Assembly (NCBI GenBank): GCA_028753945.1
Contig: JAPNXP010000003.1
Span: 124,001-188,000, forward strand
Reading direction: 5' to 3'
Source: Hexactinellida sp. DTS-2022
Lineage: Eukaryota; Porifera; Hexactinellida
Length of the DNA stretch: 64,000 nt
Numbering within the stretch: the first letter of the stretch is position 1; every line of letters begins with the position of its first letter. The notes below the pieces were generated by a model. The model did no database searches. It saw nothing but the letters and a program-made list of their open reading frames with translations, and was not told where the DNA came from. This document shows, piece after piece, positions 20,106-31,836 of the stretch. The position numbers were made by a program, and so were the translations under genes.

Positions 20106-21848
20106 GGATCGTTAATATTCTTGTGAAGTAAATTCCATTATCGTTCATTGTAATGATGATATATGATTCGCTATTTATACTCGATATCATGATTGTTCAT
20201 ATTATATAGCAATATGATATGTTGAAGAAGTGATTGTTGACACCAGAAAAATAACAAACATGTTACAAAATTACATTGTTGACTGATTAGTTTACAAACA
20301 ACGAACTTAATCTGTATTGTTGTATCTCTGACAATTAGTAGGGCGGATTAGCTGATGGATGTGGACATCCCGGACCAAAGCACCAAAATTTTTCCACATA
20401 TAGACCATTGTTTGGGCACTCGATTTTTGGTAGGATCCACTTCCGCCAGATACATAATGACCTCCATCAGGCATTTTCAAAATGACCACTTTAATATTAT
20501 TCGGACAAAAGCCCGCATTCACGAACTCATGTCAAATGACATCATATAAGGTTATTATATGCATAGTTGTAATCAAAACAGTGTGAGCTGTCGAAAGATG
20601 GGTCACTTGGTAGGGTTGCTATCATATATGAGAATGGAATGTTCAACATTCCATCGTTGTCAAGGAAACTTTTTTAATCTAATATCGTCATGTGACCCCT
20701 ATAATTAACGGAAATTCCATGGTGATGACGAATATCTTATTTCCAGATTGGACTAAATATCACTTGAAAAGTTATATTACATTTAGTGGTTAATGATTAG
20801 CTACTAAAAGTAATAAAGTGAGAATTGTGTGAATACTGTGATGGTATACTAAAAATTATGGTTTGTACCATGTCACTAAAAATATTGCTTCTCACAGTTA
20901 CAACTACAAAGTTATGTGCATATCCAACGCGCTTTTCTGCACGCGCATCTACCGCCAAAGTCAAATAAAGAGAGCTAAATGGAGACTTCCAACTCACTAA
21001 GTGTCGTTGCCTTTTAAACACCTTTCTGAAACAATTTAACACCTTCATAGCGATGATGACATAGCGAAAGAAAATCCAAAAATTGCAGCCTGTGCCGACA
21101 GCATGTTCCTTGGGAGGCACTATCAATAAACAACCAACAAATATAGTGCCACCAAAGGAACCTGCGTCGGCACAGGATGCAATTTTGAATTTTTTATTAT
21201 TATTATTATCCTTCCGAATCCTCTCCACAGAAGAATTGAAAGTTTGTCTCTATTTTATATCATATCTGTGATTTATGAAATTTAGCTAATCTTATATTAA
21301 ATCACAATGATTTTTTTAATTATTTGTTTGTTTGTTCACAATTGATTGAGGAACTGGTAAGAGCTACAGGCTTGAAGTTTGGCAGGGACTTGGGAAATGG
21401 TGTATCTAGGAACAAGTTCTAATATCTAAGAAAAATATTCACATCTTCTCTCTCAAAAGGTGACAAAACTATCAGCTGTTAAGAATGCATTATAGAGAGC
21501 CTAACTGAGACTGCAATTTAATTGGCTGAAAAAATAAACACAAATAATTCTGGGTCAATCCATTTAACTAATAAAATTTACCCTATAAGTTAGTACTTTA
21601 ATAGTCCCATTAATGGCATAAATAGTCTATTTAGTAAAAGTTAAACTAAAACCTTTCATTCCACCTTATAAAATCTTCATTTCCAAACTTTTGATTAATT
21701 AATCAATTTGATTTCAGATTTGCTACTCATAAACCCGAAAAAAGATATATTTGTTAGTTAAGAATAATTTTCGTATCAATGACTTTTTTAGCAAGAATTA
21801 GCGTATTAATTTACGGAGAATCATGAGCATATATTATTATGATTTAGT
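20106..21848. other. Non-coding spacer with a palindromic MITE and Helitron-like remnant
   Basis: An imperfect 50-bp-arm palindrome at 21076-21187 pairs CTGTGCCGACAGCATGTTCC with the reverse complement of GGAACCTGCGTCGGCACAG. At 21330-21440 a segment resembles 59755-59870 (ATTGATTGAGGAACTGGTAAGAG) and the 5' part of the Helitron-like family. No gene is supported. Confidence 0.55.
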
Positions 21849-23280
21849 CTAAAAGTTTGAGCTGTTTAAACTTAATTCTTCTTCAGGTATATCGCTATGA
21901 ATTATTTCAGTTATACATACAGGCTCAACTTCACCAATGTTTATATTAACTCTTCGAGAAAGTGCATCTGCATTAGAATTTGTCCTTCCAGGACGATATC
22001 GGATGGTAAAATCATATTCTTGAATTGCCAGTGCCCACCGACTAAGCTTTGCCACATTTCGTTGTTCTGATAGCCACTCCAACGGTTTATGATCACAATA
22101 TACAGTAAAATGTTTACCCAGTAGAAATTGTCTGAATTTCTTAAATGCACATACAAGTGCCAAACATTCCCTTTCAATTGTTGAATATTTTTGTTCCGCT
22201 TCATTCAATGTTCTACTAGAAAACGCCACAACTTTATCATCTTGTTCTAACACCGCTCCGATACCAACTCCCGAAGCATCCGTGTACAATGAATATTCTT
22301 TGTCGGGTGAGGGACAGACTAAAATGGTCGAGTTCCCTAGACAATACTTAAGTTCTCTGAATGAATCCTCGCATTGAGAATCCCAATTAAATGAAGTAGT
22401 TTTCTGAAGAAGTCGATTCAATGGACTAGCAATATTCGAAAAAATTTGTACAAAACGACGATAATAGTTAGCTAGCCCAAGAAATTGACGAACATCCTTA
22501 GAACTCTGAGGCCGAGGCCATTCTTTAATTGCTGACACTCTGGAAGGATTTGGAGCCATGCCACTTCTTGAAAATACGTGTCCAAAATACTCAACTTCAT
22601 CCTTGCCAATCTCACACTTAGTTCCTCGTAATGTTAATCCCGCATTCTCAATTCTATCTAACACCATTGATAAATGTATTCGATGTTGTGAAATATCAGG
22701 GGAGAATACTAAAATATCATCTACGAATATAAAACAAAATTCTTCCAGTCCCCGTAAGATAGAGTCCATCATTCTTTGGAAGGTTCCAGGTGCATTAGTA
22801 AGTCCAAATGGCATTACATTAAATTGGAACAATCCCATTCCTGGCCCTGGAGAAAATGCTGACGCTTCACGATCATTACAATGCAATGGAACCTGCCAGT
22901 ATCCGCTATTAAGATCCAATTTTGAAAACTTTGCCGCACCAGCAAGTCTTTCTTGTACTTCGTCTGGTAATGGTAACGGATAAGAATCCTTGAAAGTTTT
23001 GGCGTTTAATCGACGATAATCGATACAGATTCTCAAATATCCATTATTTTTCTTTACGAACACTGCTGGTGAACAATATGGACTGCATGATTCTGTTATG
23101 ATCTCCCTTTCCAACATTTCAGCGATTTGCCTCCTAACTTCAGCTCTATAGTTCTGAGAAATTGGTCGGGGGGCAGGGGATCTTACAGGAATTTTGTCAA
23201 CAAGAGGAATTCTATGGGTACTAGCTTGTGTAATTCCTGGAATGGACGAAAATAGCTTCTGATATTGAGAAATTATATCA
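21849..23280 (-). CDS. pol: Gypsy Pol fragment: reverse transcriptase and RNase H
   Basis: The frame is open from about 23280. The RT fingers/palm show ICIDYRRLNAKT and KLDLNSGYWQVPL, MPFGLTNAP, and the catalytic FVDDILVFS (Y/F-V-D-D box). The connection and RNase H follow with LYTDASGVGIGAVL, IERECLALVCAFKKF and YRPGRTNSNADALSR, where the chromodomain-less Gypsy RNase H normally ends. After about 30 more residues a stop occurs where integrase would begin. The RT-RNase H part is uninterrupted, in contrast to gag, but no start codon of its own is expected in a polyprotein. Confidence 0.88.
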
Positions 23281-24327
23281 CTATAGTTATCTGAGCATGG
23301 GGTACTTCATACGTTGTCGTCTTAGTATACATCGGTATTGTGCAGCCTTCCTCTAGTTCACTGTCATCAGTAGTCGTGCAGACATTTGGATCGTGCGGAT
23401 CCTCTTCAGTAGAAACGCATACCAAATTGTGATTCTCACTTGCTCCAACCATCTTGACTGCACCCAGTTGTCGACTTTGAATGCAATGCGTATTGAAATC
23501 CAAAATCAATTTATGTTTCGACATGAAATCTACTCCCAAAATGATATCACAGATTAAAGCGGGAGCTATTAAGAAATCCTGGTTAACTTCAAGTGACCCG
23601 ATGGCTACTTTAAGCTTAACTTTCCTTGGATAGGTAAATAATCTCCATTTGCGGTAACAAGCTTGGGTGAAAATTCTTGAATGAGATCGAGAGTTCCAGC
23701 CCACGATGCTAAATCTTTTGTTACCAAACTAACTGAAGATCCAGAATCCAGCATAAAGGTAATGTCGACTGTGTTGACTTTACCAGAGACTAAAATCGTT
23801 TTGCCGACCAGTTTATCTAGAGCGATAGAAGAAAATTCGTCTCCCCTCCTCCATGTACTTCTTCTTTGGGGCGGAATATGTGGGCAATCCTTGACAAAGT
23901 GAGAGGAACTTCCACATGTGAAACACTTAACGAATGTCCGACCTCCTTGCACTACCTTTGTTCTGCAGTTGCGTGCAATACGACCCTTCTTTCTGCAATT
24001 GTAACAAACGACTGGTTTGTTATCACCATGAGAAGTTATGGCTGCTGTACACATCGGCACAGTGCTCATGACTGCGCCCTCGGACCTTAGATTAGCTAAT
24101 TGAATGGATAATTCTGATGTAGATTCTTCCAATTTAACAAGTTGTGACTCAGGGCGTTGCATCTCCAAGGGTTTTTGGACCAGTTGCCCTTCTTGAGTTT
24201 TTGAATCTTTAATAGTTGAACATATGCTGTCCGTTTGTTTGTTTTCGTAGGTCATTAGCACTTTCGCTTTCTTCACTGCTTCTTCAAGGGAGGTAATCGA
24301 ACTATTCAATTGAATTTCTCTAGACAT
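23273..24327 (-). pseudogene. gag-pro: Gypsy gag C-terminus (zinc knuckles) and protease
   Basis: Two CCHC-type knuckles are visible, CYNCRKKGRIARNC (the His position altered to Arg) and CFTCGSSSHFVKDC. They are followed by TFMLDSGSSVSLV, the aspartic protease active site DSG. The frame shifts near 23620-23700, so the protease C-terminal half (IILGVDFMSKHKLI) is read in another frame. The gag-protease join in one frame without stop is typical of Gypsy elements. Confidence 0.8.
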
Positions 24328-24419
24328 TTGTGCACGTAGACCAGTAACGAATCGGTGGAATAGAAGTTGCTCCTTAGCTTCAGCTGCTATATCAGGAAGT
24401 GCTCTATTGATCAGTTTCT

Positions 24420-24740
24420 TTATTCATAAACGTATATTTGAACTGATTCACTAGGAAATAATGACCTCTTGTGAAATGCATCCATAGCAATAAACTTTCC
24501 TTCTTCTGGTATTAGGGCTCTTTGAAGGGCTGCCTTTACTAGATCATGGTTCTTCCTATCATCCATAGGAATGTCCTTATACGCGATCAGTGCTTCCCCT
24601 TGAAGCCTGGTTGCAAATTTGAGCGACTTTTGTTCAACTGTCCAACCATTAGCCATTGCACATATTTCGAAATGTTCTAGCCATTCACCAAAATCTCCTG
24701 ACTCAAAAGTACTCGGCATCACTGACTGATTTTCTGCCAT
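24420..24740 (-). pseudogene. gag: Gypsy gag N-terminal fragment
   Basis: A 106-codon fragment starts MAENQSVMPSTFESGDFGEW 11 bases after the primer-binding site, the usual place for gag. It contains the capsid-like EWLEHFEICAMANGW and FATRLQGEAL. It is separated from the zinc-knuckle part by a frame break at 24330-24420. Confidence 0.75.
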
Positions 24741-24750
24741 TTATAGATAA

Positions 24751-24766
24751 CCACTCTCTGCTACCA
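24751..24766 (-). promoter_or_regulatory. Primer-binding site, tRNA-iMet type
   Basis: The minus strand reads TGGTAGCAGAGAGTGG. The first 11 bases complement the 3' end of initiator tRNA-Met (CTCTGCTACCA). It lies two bases inside the presumed LTR end, as in Gypsy elements. Confidence 0.75.
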
Positions 24767-24768
24767 AT

Positions 24769-25022
24769 TGTTACGTACCTAAGTAACTAATAAATCAATA
24801 GTGCTAGTAGATAATTTAATAATAATCTGCAGTTCAAAGATGTGTTCTGGCCTATTACTGGGAATTTATATAATCTCTATAATCAATGCCAGAAGTCAAT
24901 TTCTACCTACTATGAAATAATTAACTATTATTTAGTAAAGAATTAACTCTGTAACAAGTAGTTAGCATTTTGATACATTGTTAACAATATGCCTTAGATG
25001 TACGGTAGATATGTTAGTAACA
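24769..25022 (-). repeat. Presumed 5' LTR of the Gypsy element
   Basis: The 254 bp begin TGTTAC and end GTAACA on the minus strand, with the inner end next to the primer-binding site. There is no second LTR in the window to confirm it, and the outer boundary is set by TG...CA only. Confidence 0.55.
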
Positions 25023-25279
25023 ACAAATATGGTTTTTAGGATGGTGGGGAGGAGGCTTCTTGTCAAATATTGCCGATTGGTATTGGCACCAGCTGTCTTG
25101 TTCAAAGGGGCACTATCCGTGCTATTCTACTGCGTTGGTGTCGTTAGGTGGTAAGGTATAGCTTTCACAGCTTTATTATGGCGTCGGTATCTCCCTTGTT
25201 CCGTTGGACAGCAAGACGATAATAGCTTGCTATCTGTCCGCACATCGCTTCAGAAAGATGTTTGATTTCGACGGATGTC

Positions 25280-26180
25280 TCAGAACTCTTCCAACTTTCC
25301 CTGCTCTTTGAAACTCTTCTGATAATCCTTTGATAGTAATTTAGCAGCCTCTTTCTTACTCTTGCCTTTCTTTATCAGCTCTTTAGTACTATAGACTTTC
25401 TTTGAAGTTCTCGCATCTTTCAGCACCACTTCTTGCTTCTTGCAGAGGTTGGTCTTCATCCTCTTTAGGACATGACTAAGACACTCCAGTCTCCCGATCT
25501 CAAAGTCAAATCCCAAGCTGTTATAAATATTTGCATCCTTCAGTGCTGCATCTGTCTTATTGTCCCCGTCAGAAACTACCCCACTGAATACTATTCCTCG
25601 GTCATACGCCTGTTGTACTACGATAGGCGCTAAAAGTGATTCTAAGTGAACGGACACGTACTCAGAATATTTGGCAGGACAAGTGATTTTGTGTTCAATA
25701 TGCCAGTTGTGATGTTCTTCTTCAGTTAGCTCGTGGTCTCTCAATTTACTGGCATACATATTACACTGTCTGCAGGTGTTGCACGCTACATCATAAGCTA
25801 GTACCTTCGCGGTGTCAACTGAAATAGCTGCAGCGAAGCAGTACGGGCTGTAGCCTCCTCCGCCTTTCTTCGACCTGATCTGGTAGGCTCCGTGAAAGGA
25901 AACCACACTGTGCACGGAGTTGGTTAGGGGATTGATGCCAAGGATTGTTTCTAACCCGATCTTCGCTTGCATCATGGTATTGTTGGCAACATACTCGCTA
26001 GCAATTAGCAGATCTTTCTGTATTCTTTGGAAGGAGGGACCTGTTGGTGGCGGTGGCAAGTTCACGCAGGCGTGGTACAAACGGAGGTTGGGTTCTCCCA
26101 TTCCAGCAAGTCGACCTCCCAGGACACTGCTGTACATTATATCATTTCGTTTCGATATCTTCTTCTCTCCGAGCTCCGAG
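25280..26180 (-). pseudogene. Mutator-like transposase domain protein, 5'-truncated
   Basis: On the minus strand about 295 residues are readable. SSVLGGRLAGMGEPNL and CVNLPPPPTGPSFQRIQK are followed by CFAAAISVDTAKVLAYDVAC, CRQCNMY, GVVSDGDNKTDAAL (acidic motif) and RLECLSHVLKRMKTNL. This pattern is that of the animal Mutator-like transposase domain (the D-G-D then H-x-x-K-R-M signature). The N-terminal DNA-binding part is gone; upstream the frame runs straight into a minisatellite at 26185. The open frame through the repeat is accidental. Confidence 0.75.
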
Positions 26181-26184
26181 CTGA

Positions 26185-26935
26185 TACAATGTGATGCGGA
26201 CTGATACAATGTGATACAATGAGATACAAGACTAATACAAGGTGGTACAGACTGATTCAACATGATACAGACTGATACAATGTGATGCGGACTGATACAA
26301 TGTGATACAGACTGATTCAACATGATACAGACTGATACAATGTGATGCGGACTGATACAATGTGATACAGACTGATACAATGTGATGCGGACTGATACAA
26401 TGTGATACAATGAGATACAAGACTGATACAAGGTGGTACAGACTGATTCAACATGATACAGACTGATACAATGTGATGCGGACTGATACAATGTGATACA
26501 ATGAGATACAAGACTGATACAAGGTGGTACAGACTGATTCAACATGATACAGACTGATACAATGTGATGCGGACTGATACAATGTGATACAGACTGATAC
26601 AACGTGATGCGGACTGATACAATGTGATACAATGAGATACAAGACTGATACAATGTGATACAGACTGATACAACGTGATGCGGACTGATACAATGTGATA
26701 CAATGAGATACAAGACTGATACAAGGTGGTACAGACTGATTCAACATGATACAGACTGATACAATGTGATACAGACTGATACAACGTGATGCGGACTGAT
26801 ACAATGTGATACAGACTGATACAATGAGATACAAGACTGATACAAGGTGGTACAGACTGATTCAACATGATACAGACTGATACAACGTGATACAAGATTG
26901 ATATAATGTGATTCAGAGATACAACGTGATGAAAG
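26185..26935. repeat. Minisatellite: ACTGATACAATGTGATACAG family
   Basis: About 750 bp consist of 10-bp half units (GATACAATGT, GATACAGACT, GATGCGGACT, GATACAAGGT) in higher-order blocks of roughly 90-130 bp. All minus-strand frames stay open because no stop codon occurs in the repeat, giving artificial proteins rich in Ser, Cys, Ile and His. Confidence 0.95.
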
Positions 26936-27196
26936 TTTGTACAGGCTTATGAATGTTAATGTAGAATATCCAGCTAACTTCATAAACGTTACTTACCCGC
27001 ATATCTCACTATTCATGGTCGCTATTCATGAGTGACGATAACTCAAGTATAAATAAAAAATCATTGTAAAGGAGGAAGTAATTTCCTTCCTGTCAATTCT
27101 GGGAAAAAAAAATAAAATAATAATAAAATAAATAATAAGAATATAATTTATATTGAAAAATAAGTGTATAGATGTTACTAATTGACACAAGAGTAA

Positions 27197-27691
27197 TCAA
27201 TTTTCGACATAATCCAAGTCTTCAGGAATTCCTAAAGTGTCATTCAAACGCTTCTCCTCAATGTTGAATTTAGTCTTTCAATTCTTCTAATTCTTTGAGA
27301 AAAGAGGCAATCTTTTCTCTCATTATTACTAATTTCTCCAAACTTTCTTCACGACCGATCTTACCAAATTCCAATTCGGATTTTAATAGTTTAAAATGAT
27401 CTTCCATCTCTATAACATCTGTGATGTTTCTTTCAACTTTGAGTTTTTTCTGAGCAGACAGTTTTCTATTAAATGCCCAGTAAACAGTAACAATACCAGT
27501 CTTATCTGTATCTATCATATCGTCATCGACTAGTGACTGAACTAATTCTTTAACATGCTTTGGATTCAGTCCTTTCTCTTTCTTAGAAATTAACTCAATT
27601 TCTTTAAGTTGATAAAATGTCCGCCCCTCTGTAAATATTTCAATTATTTTTTTCGCTTATCGTCAAATGATAAACCTTTTCTTTTGGCCAT
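27197..27691 (-). pseudogene. MND1: Broken MND1 copy (meiotic recombination factor)
   Basis: The start MAKRKGLSFDDKRKK is characteristic of MND1, the partner of HOP2 in meiotic strand exchange. A 7-A run causes a frameshift, after which the winged-helix part (EKGLNPKHVKELVQSLVDD, then VTVYWAFNRK) and part of the coiled coil (EKLVIMREKIASFLKELEEL) are intact. About 60 residues of the family's usual 205 are then missing. The typical C terminus resumes in another frame (LGIPEDLDYVEN, stop at 27197). No introns interrupt it, so a retrocopy is possible, but no poly(A) tail is visible on the sense side. An intact gene presumably lies elsewhere. Confidence 0.82.
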
Positions 27692-27699
27692 ATTTGAGT

Positions 27700-28966
27700 C
27701 TAAAATAACAGTCACCAGATTAGCAAATTATAGAAACATCATCTGGGGGATAACTTATCTGGGTTAATTCGAAGTGTGTGCCATGTATTACAAGTATATA
27801 CTAACATAGATGTTTATCCATATATTAAAACACAATTGATATTTGTTTGGATGTTTGCCCGGAATTGAGTGAAAATACATACTACCTAGAGAGCTGAATT
27901 TTGTATACGTATAGGCAGGGGCGTTGGAAAGGGGGTGGGCATGGCCCCCAACATCCAACATTGGGGGGGGGGCGGCCCCCCCACTACAGAGTAGAGACTG
28001 TCTCATAAATAGGAACCGCCTCAGAGTTAGTAAAAGCCATTGCAGCTACACTTAATATTTTTATCACATTTATAGATAGACAACATGTGCGAATCAATGG
28101 GGTGGGGGCAGGAAAGTATATTAGTCCTAACAGAAGTCTCTATACCACGGTCAAAACTATTCTACATACCTCTCTAATTTGTTCACCGGTTGATTAATTT
28201 TGTTGCTAATTAACAAGATAGTATTATAAATTTTAAGTAGCGTATAAGAGGTTTAATAGAATTATGGGAGACAAGCCCCCAAATCCCCCTTGAATTATCG
28301 AAAAGCAAGCAAATTCCCGTTAATAAACCTGGATCTGCACCCGTCATAGAACCACTAAATAATTTCTATGTTTCTCTCATTGAGATCCCTTCTGTGTCGG
28401 TAGCTTTGCAGCGGATAATTCAACCGCTATGCGTTCTGGCTTTTTTCAGTCGACAATAAATATTTACTAAGTTGATTAATACGCGTATTGCGTATTGCGT
28501 ATAATACGTAATATACGGAATATACGTGATTAGCATCCAATAAACACGTATTTATTAAACATCTAAGAATATTTACAACAAAATTATAAAATTGAATTCG
28601 GAATTAGCATTCAGTTAGGTCAGGTCTGCATATTGTGAGCAATTTTTTGATATGAAAAACTTTTATTATGTACGAGCTCTATGGATTCAAATTAACAACA
28701 TAAATAGGGGTGTATTAAGTTGTGTTCGCTTATTATGAAGTCTCTATTATGAACATAATTTAGGTCCCATGAATGTTCAAAATAAAAGAACCTGACTGTA
28801 CTTGTTTACCTTATCTAACTTTTGGAAGTTAGTTCATATCTCCAATATAATTCGGTTTCTATTCTCCTAACGCTTTATTACAATGCAGACAACAAACAGA
28901 AACAATAATCGAGTGTTAATAACATAGATATTTCCACCATTACGTATATAAATAAGTATGGTATTG
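27700..28966. other. Non-coding, MITE debris
   Basis: CAGGGGCGTTGGAAAGGG at 27914 looks like one end of a hAT-like MITE with no matching right end. 28480-28530 repeats GCGTATTGCGTAT. No gene is supported. Confidence 0.45.
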
Positions 28967-29824
28967 CAGTGCCGGTTTTATAATTGTGGGAGCCCAGGCG
29001 CAATCAATTTGTGGGAGCCCAGAAATTTCGTCATTGTTCGATAGTTTGAATGTGTCTGTAGTACTTTTTCTATTAACATTCTACTGCAACACTTACTGTA
29101 CGGTAGAAGGTATATCTAATAAGCCCAAACACATAACTATAAACCTCAGGGATTTTAACCATTTTGCCTGTTCGGTACAGGCGTACAGGGATTTCTTGCA
29201 TTTGTACAGGGGTTTTTAGTTGGGACAATATTACTGATTGTGAGTCCAATATTACCTAAAATGTAGCATTCTGTTTTGTGTAAATCAACATTTCCTATTC
29301 AAGCGTTCAGGGATTCCCTGTACAGTCTATATAATACAAAGTTTTCCCCTTTCCAGAGTGATTAATTTGATTTATGTCAACCCTAATAAATATAAATAAC
29401 ATGAACGATCTCTTATCATGCATTCTGCATTGACCACATAATGCAATATCTTGGTTAGTATAATTCCTCTTAGAATAAGCGTATAGGGATTTCTTAGATG
29501 AGCGAGCGTTGCGAGGGAGAAAAAGTTTTGGGTGTCCAGGGATTTTGGCCAATATACAGGGTAAATGGAGCCCCGTACAGGGATATGACTCAAATAAGTT
29601 GGCAGGTATGCATAGGGTGTTGGAAGGGGGACCTCGCACAAAATTTATAGGGGGCGCACAGTTATTGTATGAATGAGATGGCTACAATGTTTAATTCAAA
29701 ATATCTATTTTCTCTATTTTTCCGTTTACTGTTTGATATTGATTGTCCTTACTCCATAAGTATGGGGGCCCATATTTGTGGGGGCCACAGGGCAAATTCC
29801 CCGTTTGCCCTAAGTCCGGCCCTG
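28967..29824. mobile_element. hAT-like non-autonomous element
   Basis: The left end CAGTGCCGGTTTTA and right end CTAAGTCCGGCCCTG form short imperfect TIRs. The flanks ATGGTATT (28958) and ATGGTATA (29825) are a 7/8 target duplication. The interior has repeats of the type CAGGGATT and GGGGGCCC and no coding capacity. Confidence 0.6.
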
Positions 29825-30196
29825 ATGGTATAACAATCCGTGTGCAAACATTATTATGTCCTATTATACCACGCATTGGGTATAATCTAGGCTAGCCCAG
29901 TTTAACACCCTGGTAGAAACTAGACTAGGCTAGTTTATACCGGATATATTCTGGTGGGGGTATAATCTGCGCCCCTAAACCTCAGGGTACGGTACATTAA
30001 TGTGTGTAACATGTTACAGCCGTACAGTAGAATCTTCTTTATTCGACACTCGTTGGGATAAAAGATTCGTATCGGATTATGGCGAATTCCGGATTATAGG
30101 GGGTAGATTTAAGCAGTTTGTATTATATAACAGAACCACACACCAACCGCTTCGCGGTTGATGTGTTGTTTATACACTTCTAACATCTATCTACTA
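29825..30196. other. Non-coding with MITE and hairpin remnants
   Basis: TACAGTAGAATCTTC at about 30013 resembles one end of the MITE at 37486. The hairpin CAACCGC-TTC-GCGGTTG at 30146 is typical of the Helitron-like ends in this window. No gene is seen. Confidence 0.4.
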
Positions 30197-31392
30197 TCTC
30201 TATATTAAAAGCGCAATTGTTGTGTGTTTGTTTGTGTGTGTGTTAATCCAGAATTAATTGGAAAGACTACGAGTCGTAGAATGCTGAAAATTGGCATGCA
30301 GGGGTAACTTTGTACTGCGACAACGATCTATTGGTTTTTGAAACAAAATAACGGGATTGTGACGTCACAGTTGCGAAAAACAGATATTTTGTACTAGCTT
30401 CCCAATTTTGCTCCAATCTGTAGAAAATTCAAAGCATTAGACGTATACTAAATTTCTACACCTGATAGCAGTTCACGAATTCCCATTTTTCTTCTGATTG
30501 CGACACAGTTAATTAATTAGTCCCTGCACTAATCAACCATAAATAGTGTATCGTACCAACACAGGTATAGCAAAGTGCAAGTGTTAATTCCGAAAGTGCA
30601 GATTTGAATTGATGTGTTACGGAAGATGTTGGCTCGGTTAATTTGTATGGCTTTTCTTCAGCACTAATGAGGTTTCAGTAAACCGCAGCACTTATCAGGT
30701 TTCCAGTTATGTAGCATTTATTAGGTTTCTGGCAACACTATCAAAGTAATTCAACTATTTACTATACCTACCTTATGCCAAATAATGTATATTGGATAAA
30801 ATGACTTGAGAGCAAAACTATCCCCATAAATTATGATAAATATTATTAAATACGAATGTTCCTTAATGAGAGGTCCATCTGAATGGTTAAGTGACATTTG
30901 GGACACAAAAGGGTGTTCCCTGTTCACTGTAGGGAGGTGTTCCTTAATGGGAGGTAGGTATCAATGTTAAAGCATAGTAGAAAATCGGGACTAAAAAAAA
31001 GTGTCCCCTAAGCAGAGTTGTTCCTTAATCGGAGGTGTTCCCTAATGGAGGTTTTACTGTATCTGCATAATGATTACATATTAATGATGCAGCGAATTAA
31101 ATAATAATCAAACAATTTACTATGCAGTAAATCCTGGATTAGTTATCAACATGAATGAATTAATTAATTAGTTGACATAATTGGGTCCCATATAGCAGCA
31201 TACTGAATTGAGTATGTTTAATTTACAAGTCTCAGGTTTAACTTATTTAAGAGTGATATTTGAGGAGTGTAAGGCCGCAAAGCGGGCGTTATTAATTGTG
31301 TTGCGTAGTGTCAAATACGAACGAACAAAAGTCGCGAAGTGAGTTTTGTGAGAGAGTGATCCGTAGCGAAGCGACCTAGACCGAAGGGCTCG
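30197..31392 (+). mobile_element. Helitron-like non-autonomous element
   Basis: It begins TCTCTATATTAAAAGCGC after an A and ends with successive GC hairpins (AAAAGTCGCGAAGTGAGTTTT-like, GTAGCGAAGCGAC) and CGAGACCGAAGGGCTCG-type terminus before T. The interior is non-coding. Its 3' end directly abuts the 5' end of the next element of the same kind. Confidence 0.6.
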
Positions 31393-31836
31393 TATTATTA
31401 AATCTCGATTGTTGTTTGTGTGTGTGTTTGTTTGTTTGTCCGGATTGTATTAAAGTGATGGGGGAATACAAACCGCATTTATATATGAGATAGAAACTAA
31501 CTTCCAAATGTTATAATAGGTAAACAAGTATGCTGAACACGAATTTGGCGTTTATAAATTTCTCATATTAATATTTGTTTTTGATGTTTACACAAAATAG
31601 GTAAACAAATAAATGAAAATGTAAAATAAACCTAGAAGTTAGCTTTCAACGGGTATTATAGGTTAACAAGTATGCTGAACACGAATTTCGCATTTATAAA
31701 TTTACAATATTCATATTTGTTGTTGTTGTTGACATAAATAGGTAAACAAATTAATGAAAATTCAAAATGATCCTAGAGGCTAGCTTCCAACGGGTATTAT
31801 AGGTAAACAAGTGTGCTGATCTCGAATTTCGCATTT

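Larger units (their letters stand above)
21849..25022 (-). mobile_element. Gypsy-type LTR retrotransposon, 3'-truncated
   Basis: On the minus strand the order is LTR, primer-binding site, gag, protease, reverse transcriptase, RNase H. Integrase and the 3' LTR are missing, because the coding sequence ends soon after RNase H at 21849. Gag and protease reading frames are interrupted. This is a decayed Metaviridae-type copy, described here only as found. Confidence 0.85.

Noticed and set aside
22558-22983. Plus-strand ORF opposite Gypsy RT
   Set aside because: Antisense shadow of the conserved RT region.
26232-26983. Several overlapping Ser/Cys/Ile-rich ORFs on the minus strand
   Set aside because: Artefact of the stop-free minisatellite; overlapping frames give the same composition.
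29307-29641. Overlapping minus-strand ORFs of 89-110 codons
   Set aside because: They lie inside a non-autonomous hAT-like element made of short repeats; no domain.
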